Origin: Streptomyces bottropensis ATCC 25435
Lineage (GTDB): Bacteria; Actinomycetota; Actinomycetes; Streptomycetales; Streptomycetaceae
DNA length: 64,000 bases
Reading direction: 5' to 3'
NCBI RefSeq assembly: GCF_000383595.1
Contig: NZ_KB911581.1
Span: 6,159,519-6,223,518, forward strand
The position numbers were made by a program, and so were the translations under genes. Shown here in pieces: positions 59,304-64,000 of the stretch. A model generated the notes under the pieces. That model was given only the letters and a program-made list of their open reading frames with translations. It was not told the DNA's origin and searched no databases. Each line of letters begins with the position of its first letter. The stretch's first letter is position 1.

Positions 59304-60630
59304 CTTCCTGCTCCTTCTCAAACGGTGTCTGGTGGGAGGAGAGGCGGGCAGCGATCGGGGGTGCGAGCCCGGTACGGCTGCGCGGGGTGGCCACGGTGGT
59401 CAGAACGGGGAGTGAGGGTGACGTGGTCCGAGGCGTCTCCAAAGAGTTGATCTTCAGGATCTCCAGAAAAGAGACGAGCTGGTTCTGCGCCTTCGCGATG
59501 ACGGCGTGGAGAACGGCCTCGAACCGATCCGAACCGATGCCCGATTGCAGGAGCGGCAGGGGATCCCCGGCTCCCCTGGCCCAGTTGAACGGAAGGGCGC
59601 CCCGGACCGCCTCCCAGTAGGCCTTGCCCCGGGGGCCGTCACCCGCCTCGTCCGGATCACACGGCACTATGGCCGCGGAGCCCGGATGATTGCTGCGGTC
59701 GTAGGCACGCAGGGCCCGTTCGAACGGCTCGTCCGCCGCGGCCGAGGCCTCCACCAGGAGGACCGCGACCTGCCCCTGCCCACGGGCCTCGTCCAGGGCG
59801 GCGCCCAGCACGTCCGAGACGATCTCGGTTCGTACCGTGAAGCCACGCTCCTCCAGCAGACTGCTCGCCCTTTCGACCAGTGGCTGAGGGGATTCGGCGT
59901 GGTACGGGTTCCAGTCGGTCGGGCTCTGCCCGTGACAGCCCGGGTCGGTCGCCTTCCTGTGGGCGTTCACCGAGGTCCGGGCGGCGACGAACAGCAGGGC
60001 CCTGCTGCCCGGTTCCGCCCGTTCGGTGGCGGACGGGAAGGGGCCGGCGGATCCCGGTCCGCTGATGTCCAGGTCGTTGACGGGCCGTATGCGGAAGTGC
60101 TCTGCGGCGACGAGGATCTGGTGCGCGATGTGATTGACGATGCGGCGGTACTCGTCGCCGCCCGGGTCCGAGGCCAGAATGCGCCGCAGACCCGACTGCG
60201 CGTAGTTCTCGCCCAGATCGAGGTTGTCGTACTGAATGTGGGCCGCGCCCGGGGGGATGTTCTGAACCGGTTCCCACAGAACGGGGATGAGTGCCTTCGC
60301 GTCCACACCCGTCACTGCTCTGTGGCTGCGCTGCCGGTCCTCGAACGCCTTCCACTCGCGACCGCAGAAGTCGCTGCGGAAGTAGTCGGGGGTGTACAGG
60401 GCCAGCATGGTCCGACAGTGCCCCAGGGCTTCGCCCAGGGCCGCGTTCCAGTCCTGCCCCACTTGAATCGACTGAACGTCGAGAAACGGACGGTCGAAAG
60501 GGACCGCATCGCTCTTGTGTAATCGCCGTAGTTCTTGGCGTAATTCCGCGCACAGGTCGTCGTAGAACCGCTTGACGAGGACCCGGGGGCCGCGCCTGCG
60601 CGCATAACTCAGGAAGAAGTACGGTTCCAA
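59293..60630 (-). CDS. fxsC: FxsC, TIR-like protein of the FxSxx-COOH system
   Basis: A 445-residue protein. The first 180 residues form a TIR-like fold (PYFFLSYARRRG at the start, LALYTPDYFRSDFCGREWKAF in the middle, cited here as LALYTPDYFRSDFCG), and a second, less defined half follows. TTG 60630 is preferred since FxsC proteins begin directly with PYFFLSYARR; GTG 60750 is an alternative. Codons 30 and 37 are TTA (60541-60543 and 60520-60522), so bldA should be needed. The gene is 291 bases downstream of fxsB and overlaps fxsT. It is constant in FXS loci but its enzymatic role is unsettled. Confidence 0.9.
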   Translation of the reverse strand: MEPYFFLSYARRRGPRVLVKRFYDDLCAELRQELRRLHKSDAVPFDRPFLDVQSIQVGQDWNAALGEALGHCRTMLALYTPDYFRSDFCGREWKAFEDRQRSHRAVTGVDAKALIPVLWEPVQNIPPGAAHIQYDNLDLGENYAQSGLRRILASDPGGDEYRRIVNHIAHQILVAAEHFRIRPVNDLDISGPGSAGPFPSATERAEPGSRALLFVAARTSVNAHRKATDPGCHGQSPTDWNPYHAESPQPLVERASSLLEERGFTVRTEIVSDVLGAALDEARGQGQVAVLLVEASAAADEPFERALRAYDRSNHPGSAAIVPCDPDEAGDGPRGKAYWEAVRGALPFNWARGAGDPLPLLQSGIGSDRFEAVLHAVIAKAQNQLVSFLEILKINSLETPRTTSPSLPVLTTVATPRSRTGLAPPIAARLSSHQTPFEKEQEDDP

Positions 60631-60827
60631 GGAGCCCCCGACGCGCGTTCGCGGGGTCCCTGTCGTGGGGTGGATGGGTTCTCGCGCCTCGGGAGGTGAC
60701 CGACACCGGCGGAAGTGCGCGCGGTTCGGCTGCTTCCCACACCTCCTCACCCCCCAACCGGTACCCCTCAGCCTTAGCCTTGGTTGAGTCGTGCCGAGAC
60801 AGACGACAATACCGCCGCCCGGCCCGA

Positions 60828-60850
60828 CGGGCCCCTCTCCGGAGGGCCCG
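60828..60850 (-). terminator. Hairpin between fxsB and fxsC
   Basis: A cgggccc/gggcccg stem, extending toward the loop with one bulge, lies in the 291-base gap between fxsB and fxsC. It lacks a T run on the minus strand. It may partially terminate or shield the fxsAB message from fxsC-fxsT. Confidence 0.4.
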
Positions 60851-60921
60851 AAAGCATGCTTCCCCCGATCCTCGCGTCCAACGCCCGTTGAGACAGCCTG
60901 TTCACAATGCGCTGCGTGGCG

Positions 60922-62202
60922 TCACCCCGTGCGCCCCGAGTCACGCTCCGGCTCGCGGACGACAGGCGGGCGTTCCACGGGCGCCTCCACCGCCTCGACG
61001 AGAGGTGCCATCCCCGCGCGGATCCTGGAACGGACGTGGGTGATGAAGGCCGACAGGTCGTAGCAGTAGACGGACGGAGTGTCGAAGCCCGTCACGGGAT
61101 GATGACGGTGGGCGTAGAGCCCCCCGCCACAGACACGGGCCAAAGCGCAGTCGCGGCAGACCTGGCCGAGACCGCGCAGCCCCGACTGTCTGCGTCGTAC
61201 CGTCTCGTTCGCCAACGCGTCCGAGAAGGAGTGCCGGAAGACGTCCAGACCGGTCTCGGGCGCCCCTTCGCCGACGACCTTCAGCGAGTCGGACTGCTCC
61301 ATCGTCCCGTCAGCCTCCACCACCACGAGATCCACGGGTGCGAGCCCGAAGGTCTCGGCGTTCACGGCACCGCCGAGCAGACCGGACATGACCTCCTCGA
61401 ACATCCGGACCCGGGTCTCCTTGTGAGGCGCGTCGAACCAGCGGTCGAACGCGGCAATGAGCCAATCGGCGTAGGGCGTCGGCTCGTCCGGTGGAACGAC
61501 GACCGGTGGCCGCGCCGGCGGTAGGTCGCGGTGGCTCAGGCCGGCCGGCGGACTCACCCAAGTGCCGTGCGGCAAAAGGAAGTCCACCCGGGGAGCCTCG
61601 AATTCCAACAGAGCCTCGTACGTTTCCACGGGATCATTGGCCAGGTCCACGGTGCACAGCAGACCGACGAACAGCTCCCTGTGACGGGGGCTGTTCAGCA
61701 GGCGCAGCGCGGCGGCGACACGCGCATGGCTCGGGCGGCCGTTCACGAACCGTCGGTGCCGGTCGTGTGCGGCGGAGGAACCGTCCAGGCTGACTGCCAC
61801 GCCGACCGCGTGGCGGCGCAGCAGTGTGAGGGTCTCCTCGTCGAGGAGGGTGCCGTTCGACTGCATCGAGCAGCGCACCTCGACCACCGTGGACAGGCGT
61901 TCACCCATGGCGGTGAGCAGTTCTCCCAGGTGTCTCTTGCCGACGAGCAGGGGTTCTCCCCCGTGCAGAATGATCCGCACCATGGGGATGCCGTGCTCAC
62001 GGACGTGTTCGGCTATGCGGTCGGCGGCCTGACGCATGGTGTCGAGGGTCATCACCGCCGGACGTCTGCGCCAACTCTGGTCCGCCGCAAAATACACATA
62101 GCAGTAGTCGCACGACAAATTGCATAAGCTATGTATTTTGAGCAGAAATTGCCGAAAGGGTACTGTTGGCGTTCCCTCCGACTCGCACCCCGCCGTCGTC
62201 AC
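60922..62202 (-). CDS. fxsB: FxsB, radical SAM/SPASM maturase of the FxSxx-COOH peptide
   Basis: A 426-residue radical SAM protein. Cys27, Cys31 and Cys34 in CNLSCDYCYVY bind the 4Fe-4S/SAM cluster; ILHGGEPLL is the GGE motif; and a SPASM-type region near the C-terminus has CRDCALARVCGGG and a later Cys in VYCYDLS. GTG 62202 overlaps the fxsA stop (GTGA), and the long upstream frame lacks a family N-terminus. Codon 26 (62125-62127) is TTA, so translation needs the bldA leucyl-tRNA. FxsB-class maturases, as far as I know, form C-C crosslinks (cyclophanes) in the FxsA core; the exact bond here is inferred. Confidence 0.95.
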   Translation of the reverse strand: MTTAGCESEGTPTVPFRQFLLKIHSLCNLSCDYCYVYFAADQSWRRRPAVMTLDTMRQAADRIAEHVREHGIPMVRIILHGGEPLLVGKRHLGELLTAMGERLSTVVEVRCSMQSNGTLLDEETLTLLRRHAVGVAVSLDGSSAAHDRHRRFVNGRPSHARVAAALRLLNSPRHRELFVGLLCTVDLANDPVETYEALLEFEAPRVDFLLPHGTWVSPPAGLSHRDLPPARPPVVVPPDEPTPYADWLIAAFDRWFDAPHKETRVRMFEEVMSGLLGGAVNAETFGLAPVDLVVVEADGTMEQSDSLKVVGEGAPETGLDVFRHSFSDALANETVRRRQSGLRGLGQVCRDCALARVCGGGLYAHRHHPVTGFDTPSVYCYDLSAFITHVRSRIRAGMAPLVEAVEAPVERPPVVREPERDSGRTG

Positions 62203-62381
62203 AGCGCGCTTTCGAAGACGACGTCTGTCGTCTTCGACGACTTGTCTCGCTCCTGGAGATGGCGTCGCACGGCATGACCCAACACCGTGTCCATGCCCGC
62301 CACCAGCCGCAGCTGGCCGGGCGACAAAGTCGAGATGTCGACCAGTTGCGTGCCGTTGTGGCTGTTCTGAGGCGCGTCCAT
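62199..62381 (-). CDS. fxsA: FxsA, FxSxx-COOH ribosomal peptide precursor
   Basis: A 60-residue precursor. It starts at ATG 62381 with an AGGGAGG site and ends in VVFESAL, which fits the FxSxx-COOH terminus that names the family. A leader with DISTLSPGQLRLVAGMDTV and the helix AVRRHLQERD precede it. The C-terminal core would be modified by FxsB, probably at the Phe-Glu-Ser motif. The stop overlaps the fxsB start. The mature product has not been characterised to my knowledge, and it may act as a signal or a defence factor with FxsC and FxsT. Confidence 0.95.
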   Translation of the reverse strand: MDAPQNSHNGTQLVDISTLSPGQLRLVAGMDTVLGHAVRRHLQERDKSSKTTDVVFESAL

Positions 62382-62885
62382 GCCTTGCTGCCTCCCTGAG
62401 AGCCGATGGGCGCGGAAAGTGCGCCCCGCCCGGATACATTCCCTGTTCATGCTCTGTCAGTGCTGTTCCCACGTCCACACGACAGTTGACGTCGATCGAA
62501 CCGGGCCCAGCGGGGGAGCATTCCAGATCCTGTCCACTCTTTCCTTGCCACCATGGCCGAATTAGGGCAGCCGCCACCTCTGTCAGCGAGCAGTGGCGAC
62601 ACATGGCATAACCATCCGGCAAACGGAATCCATTGCTTCCGAAATGCCCGCATGCCCGGATGTTCTTTCCCTGCGCCGCAAACCCGCTATCGGCCTGGAC
62701 GGGCCGGCACAGCGTTCGACGCCGAGGATGTCGGCGGAACGCAGGTGTGGGTCACGGGTGTTGTCGGGCTCGTCCGCGGAGTCGCGGCTCCCTTTCGGGT
62801 TCTCGGTGCTCGCCGTGCGGTTCGTGTCGTGCGGTTCGTGTCGTGCGGTTCGCGGATGCGGCTGGTGTCGAGTGGTCCGTGTCGG
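62382..62885. other. 500-base intergenic region upstream of fxsA
   Basis: No convincing gene is present between fxsA and the maleylacetate-reductase gene. The fxsA promoter should lie near 62400-62500. A short repeat of gcggttcgtgtcgt occurs two and a half times at about 62817-62850, inside a region rich in C-to-G steps that follows the reductase stop. Confidence 0.6.
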
Positions 62886-63953
62886 TCAGGACCACACCCG
62901 TGGCCGGACGCCCTCGTGCGCCGCTTCGAGGATCGCCAGGGCGTCCGCCGTGGTCACCTGCCGGGGGTTGGGGTAGGCCTGTCCCGTCACCTCGGTGGCC
63001 GCACGTTCCAAGTCGGAGTGTTTCAGGCCGAGTTCGGCCAGGGAGCGGGGCGCGCCGAGGTCGCTCGTCAGGTTCCACAGAGCCTCGGCGGCGTCGGTGG
63101 TGTCCAGGGCGCGGCCCAGTGCCGTCAGGGCGTCGGGCGCGGCCGGGGCGTTGTAGGCGACGACGTACGGCAGGACGACCGTGTGGGTCTCGGCGTGCGG
63201 GAGGCCGAAGGTGCCGCCGAGGACGTGGCACAGCTTGTGGTGCAGGCCCATGGTGGTCGCGCCGAGTGCGGTGCCGCACAGCCAGGCGCCGTAGAGGGCG
63301 CGTCCGCGCGCCGCCAGGTTCGCGGGGTCGGCCACCACCTCGCGGAGCGCGCCCGTCATGGCCCGGGCGCCCTCCTGCGCCGTCAGCGACACCAGGGGCG
63401 AGACGTCCGGCGCGTACAGGGCCTCGGCGGCGTGGGCGACCGCGTTGATGCCGCTGGTCACGGAGAGGGGGACGGGGAGGGAGAGGGTGAGTTCGGCGTC
63501 GTAGACGACGCTGCGCGGCAGGACCGACGGGGCGCGGCCGGTGCGCTTGGCGCCGTGTTCGGTCAGGCCCCAGACCGGGGTCATCTCGGAGCCGGAGTAC
63601 GTCGACGGCACGGCGATCAGCGGCAGTTCGGTGCGGAGCGCGATCGCCTTGCCCAGTCCGATCGCCGAGCCGCCGCCGACGGCCACGCAACCGTCCGCGC
63701 CCGCGTCCCGCGCCGCCCCGACCGCCTGGTCGGCCACCTCCACCGGCACGTGTTGGCGAGCCTGCGCGAACAGTCCGGCACACGCGTCGCCGAGTGAGCC
63801 GGCGACCGCGCGGGCCGTCGCGGCACCCCGGGGGCCGCACACCACCAACAGCCGCCGCAGGCCCAGCCGTTCGGCCTCCCCCGCCACCGCGGTCACCGCC
63901 GCGCCCGGACGCATGACGATCCGCATGGGCCGGGCCTCGTACTCGAACTCCAT
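62886..63953 (-). CDS. Maleylacetate reductase
   Basis: A 355-residue iron-containing alcohol dehydrogenase-fold enzyme. GGGSAIGLGKAIAL near residue 93, PSTYSGSEMTPVWG and the LHHKLCHVLGGTFGLPHAETH metal-binding block (cited here as HHKLCHVLGGTFGLPHAE) are characteristic of maleylacetate reductases, which reduce maleylacetate to 3-oxoadipate with NAD(P)H in hydroxyquinol and chlorocatechol catabolism. ATG 63953 is preferred; GTG 63956 directly before it is possible with GGAGCG upstream. Partner genes such as the intradiol dioxygenase are not in the window and could lie past the right edge. It is probably unrelated to the FXS operon. Confidence 0.92.
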   Translation of the reverse strand: MEFEYEARPMRIVMRPGAAVTAVAGEAERLGLRRLLVVCGPRGAATARAVAGSLGDACAGLFAQARQHVPVEVADQAVGAARDAGADGCVAVGGGSAIGLGKAIALRTELPLIAVPSTYSGSEMTPVWGLTEHGAKRTGRAPSVLPRSVVYDAELTLSLPVPLSVTSGINAVAHAAEALYAPDVSPLVSLTAQEGARAMTGALREVVADPANLAARGRALYGAWLCGTALGATTMGLHHKLCHVLGGTFGLPHAETHTVVLPYVVAYNAPAAPDALTALGRALDTTDAAEALWNLTSDLGAPRSLAELGLKHSDLERAATEVTGQAYPNPRQVTTADALAILEAAHEGVRPRVWS

Positions 63954-64000
63954 CACGAACGCTCCGAGCCGTCCGTGACGGAGGAGTCCCCTGGGCCGAG

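Overview
The window is high-GC DNA with the hallmarks of a Streptomyces chromosome: frequent GTG starts, stop/start (ATGA or GTGA) overlaps, rare TTA leucine codons confined to accessory genes, a gamma-butyrolactone-type synthase and two receptor-like regulators, an FxSxx-COOH peptide operon and a SoxR-type operator. Housekeeping genes (gnd end, panD, mechanosensitive channel, monomeric isocitrate dehydrogenase, tRNA-Pro) alternate with accessory blocks. All function calls come from reading translated sequence and recalled family knowledge; no database search was run.

Layout. 1-1553: end of 6-phosphogluconate dehydrogenase, a proline-rich small protein, a GNAT acetyltransferase and panD. 1742-6141: a two-gene trypsin-coupled conflict-type module (small co-occurring protein plus trypsin/P-loop NTPase/WD40 protein, with a TTA codon). 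6349-17544: an eleven-gene minus-strand operon. Its first four genes (Lys/Orn N-hydroxylase, cupin, methionyl-tRNA-synthetase-like protein, DAO-type flavoenzyme) match the logic of the hydrazinoacetate machinery of the s56-p1/triacsin type, but with the cupin and synthetase on separate genes. Two ATP-grasp ligases, a two-component flavin monooxygenase, a berberine-bridge-like oxidase, a small unknown and a DDAH-like enzyme follow. 17714-24861: an HTH/NB-ARC regulator, a PEP-mutase/ICL-family enzyme, an MFS transporter, a CopC-CopD protein and a second DDAH-like gene.

25526-32080: a plus-strand operon (class II DAHP synthase, DHB-dehydrogenase-like SDR, PhzD-like isochorismatase, PhzE-like ADIC synthase, HAD-like protein, second SDR) that should make 3-hydroxyanthranilate or a relative. 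32276-37179: regulatory block with an AfsA-like synthase, a butyrolactone-receptor-type TetR, a second TetR, and a catalytically degenerate IS701-type transposase gene behind two near-identical operators. 37159-41955: shikimate dehydrogenase, WrbA-type flavoprotein, aromatic FAD monooxygenase, and an ABC binding protein lacking a signal peptide. A decayed metallophosphoesterase fragment (about 42040-42550) seems to mark the end of this accessory block. The hydrazine and aminobenzoate cassettes plus regulators and exporter could be one biosynthetic cluster of about 35 kb without PKS or NRPS genes; no product is assigned.

42688-53059 is mostly conserved: a SoxR-boxed ABC exporter, a flippase-like membrane protein, MscS channel, idh, a lipase/OhrR-like pair, a GH43-like protein and a secreted peptidoglycan-binding protein. 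53329-62381 holds an HTH-membrane-peptidoglycan protein, tRNA-Pro(GGG), a truncated fxsB relic, and a complete FXS operon (fxsA, fxsB, fxsC, fxsT) whose fxsB and fxsC carry in-frame TTA codons. The window ends in a maleylacetate reductase gene (62886-63953).
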